This document shows, one piece after another, positions 33,280 to 42,299 of a stretch of DNA of 64,000 bases (its first letter is position 1; every line of letters starts with the position of its first letter). Made by a program: the position numbers and the translations under genes. The stretch covers positions 1 through 64,000 of the forward strand of contig NZ_JACZCR010000033.1 of assembly GCF_014904735.1 (NCBI RefSeq), read 5' to 3'. A model generated the notes under the pieces. The model was given only the letters and a program-made list of their open reading frames with translations. It was not told the DNA's origin and searched no databases. This DNA is from Microbulbifer hainanensis (GTDB lineage Bacteria; Pseudomonadota; Gammaproteobacteria; Pseudomonadales; Cellvibrionaceae).

Positions 33280-34384
33280 CGGTTTTACGCGGCATGTCGG
33301 CGTGTTGCTGATGATGGCCGTGCTCTCAGCCTGTGGACAGGGCGGCGATGAAAAAGCCGAGGCGGCAGCAGTAACACCACCAGTGGCCAGTCCCTGGCAA
33401 AGCGGTTACGAGGATATCGGTCGCACCGCGAAACCGGCTGAAGTCGCCGCTTGGGATATTGATGTGCGCCCGGATTTTACCGGTCTTCCGGCCGGTTCCG
33501 GCAGCGTCGAGCAGGGCGAAGAAATCTGGCTGGCACGGTGCGCCGCATGCCACGGCGATTTTGGCGATTCCAACAAGTTTTTCTCGCCATTGGCGCTGGG
33601 TAATGTGACGCCCCAGGATATTGAAAGTGGTCATGTGGCAGCGCTGAACGACCCTACCCGGGTTCGTACCACGTTGATGAAAGTTGCGACGGTGTCGACT
33701 CTCTGGGACTACATTGACCGCGCGATGCCCTGGAATGCCCCCAAGTCACTGAGCACGGATGATGTCTATAGCCTTGTTGCCTACCTGCTGAGTCTCGATT
33801 ACATCGTGGATGAAGACTTCGTGCTATCCAATGAAAATATCGCAGAAGTGCAGGCGCGCTTGCCAAATCGCAACGGCATGACGCAGGACCACGGCCTGTG
33901 GAAAATCGATGGAGAGCCAGATGTTCACAATACTGCGTGTATGACCGACTGCGAAAGCAGTGTAGAGGTCGCCTCGTCTATCCCGAGCTTTGCCCGCAAT
34001 GCCCACGGCAATCTGCGTGACCAGATGCGAAGTTTTGGGCCGTTTCAAGGCGTGAATACCAGTGAGGAGCAGGGAGAAAAAATGATGCTTGCCTCTGAGG
34101 ATAAAGCGCCGGCTGCACCGAAAGCAGGGCTCGCTGCATCAGCGCCGATGGACCTTCTCACCAGTAATGGCTGCCTGGGCTGTCACCAGGTTGATAATAA
34201 ATTGGTCGGACCTGCTTTCACTGCCGTGGCAAAAAAATATGCCGATCGAGAGGATGCGGTCGCTTATTTGAGCCAAAAAATTCGCCAGGGCGGCTCTGGT
34301 GTTTGGGGCGGCGCTACCATGCCACCAATGGCCCAGCTGAGCGAAGGCAAGGCTGATGAAATAGCGAGTTGGCTGGCGCAGTAG
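33263..34384 (+). CDS. soxD: Diheme cytochrome c subunit SoxD of sulfane dehydrogenase
   Basis: 373 residues with a lipoprotein-like signal (VLSACGQ). The first cytochrome domain has CAACH near residue 93. The second, C-terminal domain (about 285-373) has GCLGCHQ near 300 and the Met-ligand region WGGATMPPMAQL. SoxD passes electrons from the SoxC molybdenum centre to cytochromes. It overlaps soxC, supporting a coupled complex. Its C-terminal domain is nearly repeated by the next gene. Confidence 0.93.
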   Translation: MFKLPDGFTRHVGVLLMMAVLSACGQGGDEKAEAAAVTPPVASPWQSGYEDIGRTAKPAEVAAWDIDVRPDFTGLPAGSGSVEQGEEIWLARCAACHGDFGDSNKFFSPLALGNVTPQDIESGHVAALNDPTRVRTTLMKVATVSTLWDYIDRAMPWNAPKSLSTDDVYSLVAYLLSLDYIVDEDFVLSNENIAEVQARLPNRNGMTQDHGLWKIDGEPDVHNTACMTDCESSVEVASSIPSFARNAHGNLRDQMRSFGPFQGVNTSEEQGEKMMLASEDKAPAAPKAGLAASAPMDLLTSNGCLGCHQVDNKLVGPAFTAVAKKYADREDAVAYLSQKIRQGGSGVWGGATMPPMAQLSEGKADEIASWLAQ

Positions 34385-34945
34385 CTGCGCTGCTCTATAG
34401 CGAGAATTCTTCGTATCAACATAAGAAAGAATGGTGAAGAAAATGAGCAGAAGTAGATGTGGTTTTTTGACACTGGCCGGAACCGTTGTGGCGCTGAGCT
34501 TGTTACCGCTGAAATTACTGGCGGAGCCTGCGCCGAAGGCGGAGCTTGCGGCATCGGCGCCGATGGAGCTACTCACCAGTAATGGCTGCCTGGGCTGCCA
34601 CCAAATTGACAGCAAATTGGTTGGGCCTGCTTTTAATGCGGTGGCGGAAAAATATGCGAATCGGGATGATGTGGTGGCTTATCTGAGCGGCAAGATTCGC
34701 CAGGGCGGCTCGGGGACCTGGGGCGGCGCAATGATGCCCCCGATGGCACAGCTGAATGACGCCGATGTGGAAAAAATAGCGCGCTGGCTGGCGCAGTAGC
34801 TACTTTGTCTCACAGGATAAAGTCTTAGTATCAACATAAGAAAAGAGTGGTGAAGTGAATGAACAGAAATAGACGCGGTTTTTTGAAATTGGCCGGTGCC
34901 GCGGCGGCTCTGAGTATGTTGCCCCTGAAAGTTCTGGCAGATTTT
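34105..34945 (+). repeat. Tandem duplication spanning soxD 3' end, spacer and soxY 5' end
   Basis: Two copies of about 400 bases: 34105-34530 and 34521-34945. Each copy contains the SoxD-type haem domain, an end reading GGCTGGCGCAGTAGCT, a spacer with GTATCAACATAAGAAA and TGGTGAAG, and a soxY-like signal sequence. The junction lies inside the chimeric cytochrome gene. Confidence 0.8.
34443..34799 (+). CDS. Chimeric small cytochrome c: SoxY-type signal plus SoxD C-terminal haem domain
   Basis: 118 residues from the ATG at 34443, chosen because the same leader and spacing precede soxY (GGTGAAG, then ATGA). Residues 1-28 (MSRSRCGFLTLAGTVVAL, then LLPLKLLAE) copy the SoxY signal peptide. Residues from about 32 to the end copy the SoxD C-terminal domain (ELAASAPMELLTSNGCLGCH, KIRQGGSGTWGGA, MMPPMAQL, WLAQ). 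It should be a monohaem periplasmic cytochrome c551-like carrier, perhaps for SoxXA or SoxCD. The twin arginine of SoxY is RC here, fitting Sec export of an apocytochrome. Confidence 0.85.
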   Translation: MSRSRCGFLTLAGTVVALSLLPLKLLAEPAPKAELAASAPMELLTSNGCLGCHQIDSKLVGPAFNAVAEKYANRDDVVAYLSGKIRQGGSGTWGGAMMPPMAQLNDADVEKIARWLAQ

Positions 34946-35305
34946 GTGCGCCCCAAAGAAGCAATGGCGGCGACTGATTTGAAGGGAGTTTTTGCCAGCC
35001 TGGGAAATGCGCAAGACAGTGACCAGATTAGGCTGGAAACTCCGGATATCGCAGAAAATGGCGCTGTGGTGCCAGTGACGGTCAGCAGCGCAATTCCCGG
35101 AACCAGCAAGATTTATCTTCTCGTGGAAGATAATCCCAACCCTCTGGCGGCCGCATACATGATTCCCGAGGGCACTGAGGCCTTTGTTCAGACCCGCGTT
35201 AAGGTCGCGCAAACCTGCCCGATTTACGCTGTGGTTGAGGCTGGTGGAAAGCTCTATAAGACGAGCCGTGAAACCAAGGTAACTCTCGGTGGTTGTGGTG
35301 GCTGA
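34859..35305 (+). CDS. soxY: Thiosulfate carrier protein SoxY
   Basis: 148 residues with a Tat signal (NRNRRGFLKLAGAAAALS). An immunoglobulin-like SoxY domain follows. The C-terminal swinging arm is GGCGG, whose cysteine carries the sulfur intermediates. The protein forms a heterodimer with SoxZ in the periplasm and is exported as a complex by Tat. Preceded by GGTGAAG. 35 bp before soxZ. Confidence 0.95.
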   Translation: MNRNRRGFLKLAGAAAALSMLPLKVLADFVRPKEAMAATDLKGVFASLGNAQDSDQIRLETPDIAENGAVVPVTVSSAIPGTSKIYLLVEDNPNPLAAAYMIPEGTEAFVQTRVKVAQTCPIYAVVEAGGKLYKTSRETKVTLGGCGG

Positions 35306-35340
35306 ACGCCCCAAAAAAAGAATTTGATGGAGTAATAAAA

Positions 35341-35652
35341 ATGGCAGGTTCAATTCGGATTCGGGCAAGGTTGTCTGGCGATGTTGCCGAGGTAAAGGCC
35401 TTGATGCGTCACCCCATGGAAACCGGGCGGCGTAAAGACAGTGCTGGTAATACTATCCCAGCACATTTTATTACCGAGGTGACGGCTACCTCGGCGGGTA
35501 AAACTGTGCTTCAGGCCCAGTGGGGCGCCGCTGTATCACAGAACCCCTTCTTGAGTTTCCGCATCAAAGGCGCTAAAGCCGGTGATACGGTTCAAGTGCA
35601 ATGGCTGGATAACAAAGGTGAAACTGGTGTTGGTGAAGCGACCATTAAATAA
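35341..35652 (+). CDS. soxZ: Sulfur-oxidation protein SoxZ
   Basis: 103 residues from the ATG at 35341; the upstream in-frame extension overlaps soxY and lacks a ribosome binding site. The start SIRIRARLSGDVAEVKALMR, followed by HPMETGRRKDS.G..IPAHFI and FLSFRIKGAKAGD, is canonical SoxZ. It has no signal peptide and is exported together with SoxY. Confidence 0.96.
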   Translation: MAGSIRIRARLSGDVAEVKALMRHPMETGRRKDSAGNTIPAHFITEVTATSAGKTVLQAQWGAAVSQNPFLSFRIKGAKAGDTVQVQWLDNKGETGVGEATIK

Positions 35653-35725
35653 GTTCGCCGACAACGCCACGTAATAATAAAGATGCTGGCCGGCTCTCGG
35701 TCGAGCCAGCACCAAAGGAGGCCCA

Positions 35726-36541
35726 ATGTTGGCTAAATCAGGTATTGCTGCGCTGTTGCGCGGGCTGTCTGTTTGCTCGCTCCTGTTTTCCATTGCGGCG
35801 AACGCGCAGGATGATCCCTTCGCGGAATACCATGAGATGATGGGAGATGATAACCCTGCAATTTTCGTGATTGAGGAAGGTGCTGAGCTTTGGGCCAAAC
35901 CCCAGGGACCAAAGCAAGCCTCTCTAGAGCAGTGTGATCTGGGATTGGGGGCCGGTGTGGTGAAGGGTGCCTATGCCCAGCTGCCAAGCTACTTTGCCGA
36001 TACGAAGCAAGTCATGGACTTAGAGGGGCGCCTCATTTACTGCATGGAGTCCCTGCAAGGCAGAGATCGCGCCGACATATTGCGCAAACCCTATTCCAGC
36101 ACAGGGGATATGGGCACGGAGCTCGAGGCGCTGGCCAGCTATATTGCCGACCAGTCCATGGGCATGCCGATCGCAACACCACAAAACCACCCCGCTGAAC
36201 GGGCGGCTTACGCCATGGGTGAGCAGCTGTTCTTCTACCGGGCTGGGCCCTACGACTTTTCCTGTGCGACCTGCCACCGCCAAAGCGACAAGCGCATCCG
36301 CCTGCAAAACCTACCCAATCTCACCGTCAGTGCGGGTGCTGGGTCTGCCTACTCAACATGGCCTGCTTACCGCATTTCCCAGGGGTTGGTGCGAACAATG
36401 GGCTGGCGGATGCAGAACTGTGCCAAGCAACAACGCTTGCCCCAATTGTTGCCAGGCTCTGAAGCAGTGGTCGCTCTGATCGAATATATGAGTGTCAATG
36501 GCACCGGAACCGAAATGGCCGCACCCGGCTTAAAGCGATAG
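35726..36541 (+). CDS. soxA: L-cysteine S-thiosulfotransferase subunit SoxA (single haem motif)
   Basis: 271 residues with a signal peptide (cleavage near NAQ, about residue 28). There is one CxxCH haem motif (SCATCHRQ, near residue 180). Where diheme SoxA has its first motif, this protein has only LEQC. The active-site cysteine that becomes a persulfide ligand of haem is in RMQNCAKQQR near residue 232. SoxAX links thiosulfate to the SoxY cysteine. The ATG follows AAAGGAGG. Confidence 0.93.
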   Translation: MLAKSGIAALLRGLSVCSLLFSIAANAQDDPFAEYHEMMGDDNPAIFVIEEGAELWAKPQGPKQASLEQCDLGLGAGVVKGAYAQLPSYFADTKQVMDLEGRLIYCMESLQGRDRADILRKPYSSTGDMGTELEALASYIADQSMGMPIATPQNHPAERAAYAMGEQLFFYRAGPYDFSCATCHRQSDKRIRLQNLPNLTVSAGAGSAYSTWPAYRISQGLVRTMGWRMQNCAKQQRLPQLLPGSEAVVALIEYMSVNGTGTEMAAPGLKR

Positions 36542-36553
36542 GAGTTCGTAGTG

Positions 36554-37174
36554 ATGTTGAAAACCAAAATCCTGCTTGCTGCCGTTGCGGTCACTGCGCT
36601 GGCGAGTGCTTATGGTGAGTCTGGATTAAAGCCAGATGCCAAAACCGTGAAAGCCGTATGGCGTGACTCGATGGTGGCTAAAAACCAGGCAGGCCTCGAC
36701 CGCCTAAATCAGACTGCACTGGAAAAAGCATGCAGTAATGCCAGTGACAATGTGGCCTCAGATACTGAGCGTGAACAGTTGCGGCAAGCTGCGACGAATT
36801 CTGTTGTTTATCCCGCTGATGGGAAGTTTCTCGGCGATTGGCAGCGGGGCGAAGCCATTGCCAGCAATGGTAAGGGGATGCAGTGGAGCGATGATCCGAA
36901 TAAGCCCAATGGTGGCAACTGCTACGCCTGTCACCAGATGAGCCCTGGCGAAGTCGCTTATGGAACGGTCGGCCCCTCGCTACGTAATTATGGTATGCGT
37001 GGTCGTTCAGAGGCGATGCTGAAATATACCTGGGCCAAGATCTGGAACCCTCAAGGTTATCGGGTCTGTTCACATATGCCGCGTTTCGGTGATGCCGGTA
37101 TTCTCGACGAGCAGCAAATCCGTGATGTGATGGCGTATCTTTTCGATCCCAACTCTCCCGTAAACCGCAAGTGA
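36554..37174 (+). CDS. soxX: L-cysteine S-thiosulfotransferase subunit SoxX
   Basis: 206 residues from ATG 36554 (GTG 36551 is also possible), with a signal peptide (about 1-20). It is a c-type cytochrome with NCYACHQM near residue 122, followed by VGPSLRNYG, and HMPRFGDAGIL holding the methionine ligand. The long insert before the haem motif marks the larger SoxX type. It forms SoxAX with the preceding gene's product. Confidence 0.92.
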   Translation: MLKTKILLAAVAVTALASAYGESGLKPDAKTVKAVWRDSMVAKNQAGLDRLNQTALEKACSNASDNVASDTEREQLRQAATNSVVYPADGKFLGDWQRGEAIASNGKGMQWSDDPNKPNGGNCYACHQMSPGEVAYGTVGPSLRNYGMRGRSEAMLKYTWAKIWNPQGYRVCSHMPRFGDAGILDEQQIRDVMAYLFDPNSPVNRK

Positions 37175-37181
37175 GTCTGTA

Positions 37182-38906
37182 ATGAATCGACGCGAATTTG
37201 CCCAGATGCTGGGCCTAGGTATGATGGCGGGGATGTCACTGCCGCTGCTGGGTGCCTATAGCCGAAAGTCGGTTGCTGCTACTGCAGGCGACCTCTACGA
37301 TGTGCCGCGCTTTGGTAATGTGCATTTTATGCATATGACCGACGCTCACGCCCAACTGATGCCAGTTTATTACCGCGAGCCTTCGATCAATATTGGTGTC
37401 CACGCGGCGCGAAATCAGCCACCGCATCTTGTGGGTGAGGCCCTCCTGAGAGCTTACGGCCTACCTTTGAACTCGCGGATTGCCCATGCCCTGACCTATC
37501 TCGATTTCAATATGGCGGCGGCTGAGTATGGGCGAGTCGGCGGCTTTGCCCATCTGGCAACCCTGGTGAAGCAGATTCGCGCTTCGCGGCCGGGCTCGCT
37601 GTTACTCGACGGGGGCGATCTCTGGCAGGGCTCGGCGACGTCCCTGTGGACTAAAGGGCAGGATATGGTCGATGCCAGTAAAGCACTGGGTATCGACATT
37701 ATGACCGGCCATTGGGAGTTCACCCTCGGGGCCGACAGGGTCATGGAGATTATTGAGAATGATCTTGATGGCCACATAGAGTTTCTGGCCCAGAACGTCA
37801 AAGACTTTGACTTTGGCGACGCGATATTCGCAAGCCACACCATGCGTGAAATGAACGGTGTACCGGTGGCAATTATCGGCCAGGCTTTTCCCTATACCCC
37901 GATTGCCAATCCGAGTCACTTTACCCCGGGATGGACGTTCGGTATCCAGGAGCGCGAGCTGCAGCAAACCATCGATAAAGTGCGCAAACAAGGTGCGCAA
38001 GTTGTGGTGCTGCTTTCTCACAATGGCGCAGATGTCGATATTAAACTGGCCTCCAGGCTCAGTGGCTTGGACGCGATTATGGGCGGCCATACCCACGACG
38101 CCATTCCGCAGGCGATACGGGTCAAAAATAGCGGTGGTGGCCAAACCCTGGTGACCAACGCGGGGAGCAACGGCAAGTTTCTCGGCGTGCTGGATTTTGA
38201 TGTGCAGGCGGGCAAGATCAAGCAGTGGCATTACCGCTTGCTCCCCGTTTTTGCTGACCTGTTACCCGCAGACCCCGAGATGGCTGCACTGATTGATCGC
38301 TTGCGGGCGCCCTATCTGGACAAGCTCAATACCACTCTGGCCACTACCGAGGGGCTCCTGTATCGACGGGGTAACTTCAATGGCAGCTTTGACCAGCTCA
38401 TCGTCGATGCGCTGATGGAAAGCAAGGACGCTGAAATCGCGTTCTCGCCCGGATTCCGCTGGGGCACCTCGCTATTACCGGGGGATAAGATTACGGTTGA
38501 GGACTTGATGAATCAGGTTGCGATCACTTATCCACAGACCACTCTTAACGAGTTTACCGGTGAGCGCATCAAGTTCATCCTTGAGGATGTTGCCGATAAT
38601 CTGTTCAACCCTGATCCCTACTATCAGCAGGGGGGGGATATGGTGCGTGTCGGCGGTTTGGATTACACCATTAATCCAAATGCAGACAGCGGCAACCGGA
38701 TCTCGGACATGAGTCTCAATGGCAAACCCCTTGAAGCCAGTAAAACCTACAAAGTTGCGGGCTGGGCGCCGGTAGCCGAGGGGGTTGAAGGTGAGCCGAT
38801 ATGGGATGTGGTTGGCAACTGGCTGAGCAGCAAGAAGACAGTACCTCTTGTTGAACCTAAACAACCGCGTATTGTGGGTTTGAAAGACAATCTGGGGCTG
38901 GTGTAA
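37182..38906 (+). CDS. soxB: Thiosulfohydrolase SoxB
   Basis: 574 residues with a Tat signal (NRREFAQMLGLGMMAGMS). The dimanganese 5'-nucleotidase-type domain has FMHMTDAHAQL, LLDGGDLWQGS, TGHWEFTLG, LLSHNGADVD and GGHTHD. The C-terminal 5-nucleotidase-like domain includes DALMESKDAEIAFSPGFRWG. It releases sulfate from the SoxY-bound thiosulfonate. Last gene of the rightward arm, 7 bp after soxX. Confidence 0.95.
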   Translation: MNRREFAQMLGLGMMAGMSLPLLGAYSRKSVAATAGDLYDVPRFGNVHFMHMTDAHAQLMPVYYREPSINIGVHAARNQPPHLVGEALLRAYGLPLNSRIAHALTYLDFNMAAAEYGRVGGFAHLATLVKQIRASRPGSLLLDGGDLWQGSATSLWTKGQDMVDASKALGIDIMTGHWEFTLGADRVMEIIENDLDGHIEFLAQNVKDFDFGDAIFASHTMREMNGVPVAIIGQAFPYTPIANPSHFTPGWTFGIQERELQQTIDKVRKQGAQVVVLLSHNGADVDIKLASRLSGLDAIMGGHTHDAIPQAIRVKNSGGGQTLVTNAGSNGKFLGVLDFDVQAGKIKQWHYRLLPVFADLLPADPEMAALIDRLRAPYLDKLNTTLATTEGLLYRRGNFNGSFDQLIVDALMESKDAEIAFSPGFRWGTSLLPGDKITVEDLMNQVAITYPQTTLNEFTGERIKFILEDVADNLFNPDPYYQQGGDMVRVGGLDYTINPNADSGNRISDMSLNGKPLEASKTYKVAGWAPVAEGVEGEPIWDVVGNWLSSKKTVPLVEPKQPRIVGLKDNLGLV

Positions 38907-38924
38907 GGCTGGCCCGTTATCCCT

Positions 38925-39212
38925 TCAGGCGTATTTGCTGATGAGGTCAGTGAAGTGTTTGATCTGGCTTTCCAGTTCTTCCGAACTCTGCTTACGATTG
39001 TTCTGCGCCTGGCTTAATTCCTGGCGCATGGCGCAGGCCATGGTTTCGTAGAAAGTTTTGTCCAGGGCTCTGCGCGCGGCGGAGAGCTGCTGGGCAACGC
39101 GCTCGCAGTCCTGCTCCTCCTCCATCATGCGCTGAATACCGCGCAATTGGCCTTCGACCCGACGCAAGCGTGTTATCAGTGATTTGCGTTTGTCGTCCCA
39201 GTTGCTTTCCAT
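38925..39212 (-). CDS. CsoR-family regulator, probable sulfur (CstR-like) sensor
   Basis: 95 residues from ATG 39212. The family four-helix pattern RKSLITRLRRVEGQLRGIQRMM is clear. Cysteines are at 36 (EQDCERVAQQL) and 60 (ETMAC). Copper-sensing CsoR needs a His four residues before the second Cys; here that position is Glu56, so copper binding is unlikely. Two cysteines without the His is the pattern of persulfide-sensing CstR. It is convergent with soxB and the only regulator in the locus, so it is the likely repressor at the 31766-31788 operator. A half-site-like AATAGTATA lies 25 bases upstream of its own start, suggesting autoregulation. Confidence 0.82.
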   Translation of the reverse strand: MESNWDDKRKSLITRLRRVEGQLRGIQRMMEEEQDCERVAQQLSAARRALDKTFYETMACAMRQELSQAQNNRKQSSEELESQIKHFTDLISKYA

Positions 39213-40048
39213 AATCTCTGCTCTTGAACTGAAGCCAATAGTATACACGCAAGTTGCGCATCGGCAGCACGGTGGGTAAAGGAATACTTCGAGGTGCGCA
39301 AGGTAGCTGAGTTTGGGGAGGACGGCTCTGAACTGGATCTTGGCAACAAAAGGTTGGACCTTACCGGGCGCACTAAGGGATGTCTCTCGATCGAACTCTT
39401 GGCGAAAGGTAGAGGCAAAAAGCATGATGCCTGGTAAAGAGATCACGCAGCAGACTCCCAGCGTGGCAGTAAATTGGCCAGTCAAGCGAGAATGCATCAA
39501 CCGTTCGAGTGGAAAGAGTGGGATAACCCTGAAGCCAGTCCACTTGTGGATCCCGGCGAGGTTACGGAATTTTTCTGCTTCTCGAGATGCGGGGTTATTA
39601 AAAGCTGAAAGAGGAGCGGTCAAAATCATAACCGGTATGGTATTTCTCGGGATCTGTAGATGAATACTAATCGCATATTGTTCGGTCAGTTGATCCTCTG
39701 TTTTGGGGGACACTGAGTTATTTTCTGGGCGGCAGAGCAACGCCTGCGCCTTTCAATTCTGGTGTTATGGGCGACCCGCTGGCATTCGTCCCGAACCCGG
39801 GGCTCATCGACCTGGCGAGTGTATCGGTCAATAGGGATCTTGAAACGGAAGGCTCGGCCCTGAGTTTGGATTACCGTTAGGCGCTAGTGGCCGCGCGGAG
39901 CCGGCGCACCCGTCTACACAACTGCGGAAATTTCTGCCTTCCTGGCGCTGCGTGCCCTCCGCGCATTGCGATCCTGCACTATCTTATCCTGCGTCTCACT
40001 CCCGATCTTCGGGATGGTTTCTAAGCCAAACTACAAGGATGAAGTGCT
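39213..40048. other. Intergenic region between sox locus and catalase
   Basis: No complete gene is supported. A short open frame at 39671-39880 (ending ETEGSALSLDYR, stop) resembles a beta-barrel protein end and may be a remnant. The rest shows only chance frames on both strands. Confidence 0.45.
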
Positions 40049-41494
40049 GTGAGTAAAGACGATCAAAACCGCACGACTACCGATGCGGGTATTCCTGTCG
40101 CCAGTGACGAATTCTCCCTGACGGTCGGGGCGGAAGGCCCCATTCTGCTGCAGGATCACTACCTGATCGAACAGATGGCCAACTTCAATCGGGAGCGGAT
40201 TCCAGAGCGCCAGCCCCACGCAAAAGGCTCGGGGGCATTTGGCTATTTCGAGGTGACTCAGGACGTGAGCGCCTATACCAGGGCGGCAGTATTCCAGCCG
40301 GGTACCAAGACCGATACGCTGATACGCTTCTCCACGGTAGCCGGTGAGCGCGGCAGCCCGGATACCTGGCGCGATCCGCGTGGCTTTGCGCTGAAGTTCT
40401 ACACCAGCGAAGGCAACTACGACATGGTGGGGAACAATACGCCGGTATTCTTTATTCGCGATCCGATGAAGTTCCAGCACTTCATCCGCTCGCAGAAACG
40501 GCGGGCCGACTCTGGCCTGCGCGATCACGACATGCAGTGGGATTTCTGGACGCTGTCTCCGGAATCCGCCCATCAGGTCACCTGGCTGATGGGGGATCGC
40601 GGTATCCCGAAAACTTACCGTCATATGAATGGCTACTCCAGCCACACCTATATGTGGGCCAACGCCAAGGGCGAGCGCTTCTGGATCAAGTACCACTTCA
40701 AGACCGATCAGGGTAACGACTTCCTGACCCAGGAAGAGGCAGACCGGCTGGCGGGGGAGGATTCAGATGTGCATCGCCGCGACCTGTTTGACGCCATCGC
40801 CAAAGGCGACTATCCCAGCTGGACGCTGAATGTGCAGATCATGCCGTTCGAGGAGGCGAAGAGTTATCGGTTCAACCCGTTCGACCTGACCAAGGTTTGG
40901 CCCCACGGGGACTATCCGCTGCAGGAAGTGGGGCGGTTGACGTTGAACCGCAACCCGACCGATTTCCACACAGAAATCGAACAGGCCGCATTCGAACCAA
41001 ACAATGTAGTGCCCGGGGTAGGCTTCAGCCCGGACAAGATGTTGCAGGCGCGGGTCTTCTCCTATGCGGATGCGCATCGCGCGCGCATGGGTGTGAATTA
41101 CAAGCAGATCCCGGTGAACCGCCCCAAGTGCCCGGTGCACAGCTACAGCAAGGATGGTGCCCTGCGCGTGGAAAATGTCTCCGACCCGGTGTACGCACCG
41201 AATTCCAAGGGTGGTCCGGCAGCCAATCATACTTATCTGGAAAAATGGGAGGCCAGCGGGGAGTTCATGCACGCCGCCTATACACCGCACAAAGAGGACG
41301 ACGACTTCGTCCAGGCGGGTACGCTGGTGCGCGAAGTCATGGATGATGCAGCGCGGGAGCGGCTGGTGTCCAACGTCGTTGGGCACCTGAAGGCCGGGGT
41401 TTCCGACGAGATTCTCAAGCGCGCCTTCGACTACTGGCGCAATGTGGACAAGGACATCGGCGACCGGATCGAGAAGGGCGTCATGGGTAACTGA
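40049..41494 (+). CDS. katA: Clade III-type monofunctional haem catalase
   Basis: 481 residues, GTG start. All catalase signatures are seen: [20 protein letters not shown] with the catalytic His, [32 protein letters not shown] with the distal Asn, and [14 protein letters not shown] with the proximal tyrosine haem ligand. It is cytoplasmic and decomposes hydrogen peroxide. The small-subunit length (no C-terminal flavodoxin-like domain) fits KatA. No OxyR site was identified. Confidence 0.95.
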   Translation: MSKDDQNRTTTDAGIPVASDEFSLTVGAEGPILLQDHYLIEQMANFNRERIPERQPHAKGSGAFGYFEVTQDVSAYTRAAVFQPGTKTDTLIRFSTVAGERGSPDTWRDPRGFALKFYTSEGNYDMVGNNTPVFFIRDPMKFQHFIRSQKRRADSGLRDHDMQWDFWTLSPESAHQVTWLMGDRGIPKTYRHMNGYSSHTYMWANAKGERFWIKYHFKTDQGNDFLTQEEADRLAGEDSDVHRRDLFDAIAKGDYPSWTLNVQIMPFEEAKSYRFNPFDLTKVWPHGDYPLQEVGRLTLNRNPTDFHTEIEQAAFEPNNVVPGVGFSPDKMLQARVFSYADAHRARMGVNYKQIPVNRPKCPVHSYSKDGALRVENVSDPVYAPNSKGGPAANHTYLEKWEASGEFMHAAYTPHKEDDDFVQAGTLVREVMDDAARERLVSNVVGHLKAGVSDEILKRAFDYWRNVDKDIGDRIEKGVMGN

Positions 41495-41585
41495 ACTCGG
41501 ATATTGAGATCCCTTCCTGGGTGCGCCACGCGCGCCCTGTAAAACCGGTTACGGGGTGGTTTTCTCTTCCGGGAGGGCCGATCGA

Positions 41586-42299
41586 ATGCAGTTTTATATA
41601 GGCACATCCGGCTGGGTGTATCCGCACTGGCGGGGCCGCTTCTATCCCCAGGACCTGGCCGAACCCGAATGGCTCACCTCCTATGCCGGGCGCCTGCAGA
41701 GCCTGGAAATCAACCGCAGCTTCTACCGGCTTCCCACGCGCGAAAACTTTGCCACCTGGCGCGACGCTACCCCTGACGACTTTGTGTTTGCGGTCAAGGC
41801 GAGCCGCTACATCACCCATATGAAAAACCTGAAGCAGCCGCAGGAGACACTGCCGCCGCTGCTGCAGGCCATCCGGGGCCTGGGGAGCAAGCTGGGACCA
41901 CTCCTGTTCCAGCTGCCGCCGCGCTGGCATGCCAACCCCGATAGACTCGAGGCTTTCCTGCGGGTTCTGCCTAAAGGGTTGCAGGTCGTATTCGAGCTGC
42001 GCGACCAGAGCTGGCACCGTGAGGAAATCCTAGCGATGTTGTCGGACTTCAACGCCGCCTTTTGCATCTACGACCTGGGCGGCTTTACCAGCCCACGGAT
42101 AACCACTGCGGATTTCCTCTACCTGCGCCTGCACGGTCCAGTCAATACTTACCGCGGATACTATGATGTCGCGACACTCGAGGACTGGGCCACGTGGCTG
42201 CGGGAACAGCAGGTGGGCAGGGCTTATGTCTACTTCGACAATGACGAATCTGCCTATGCCGTGCGCAATGCGCTGGAACTCAGCGAGATGCTGGGGTGA
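41586..42299 (+). CDS. DUF72 (YecE-like) family protein
   Basis: 237 residues from ATG 41586, with GGGAGGG 10 bases upstream. The DUF72 TIM-barrel signature begins FYIGTSGWVYPHWRGRFYP and contains LEINRSFYRLP, DFVFAVKASRYITH, LGPLLFQLPPRW and YVYFDNDESAYAVRNA. The function of the family is unknown, though it is linked by structure to metal-dependent TIM-barrel enzymes. Its last four bases overlap the rtcA start, so the pair is translationally coupled. Confidence 0.9.
   Translation: MQFYIGTSGWVYPHWRGRFYPQDLAEPEWLTSYAGRLQSLEINRSFYRLPTRENFATWRDATPDDFVFAVKASRYITHMKNLKQPQETLPPLLQAIRGLGSKLGPLLFQLPPRWHANPDRLEAFLRVLPKGLQVVFELRDQSWHREEILAMLSDFNAAFCIYDLGGFTSPRITTADFLYLRLHGPVNTYRGYYDVATLEDWATWLREQQVGRAYVYFDNDESAYAVRNALELSEMLG

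Noticed and set aside
38925..39740. 271-residue version of the CsoR-family protein
   Set aside because: Residues before the methionine at 39212 have no similarity to the family, which is about 90 residues long.
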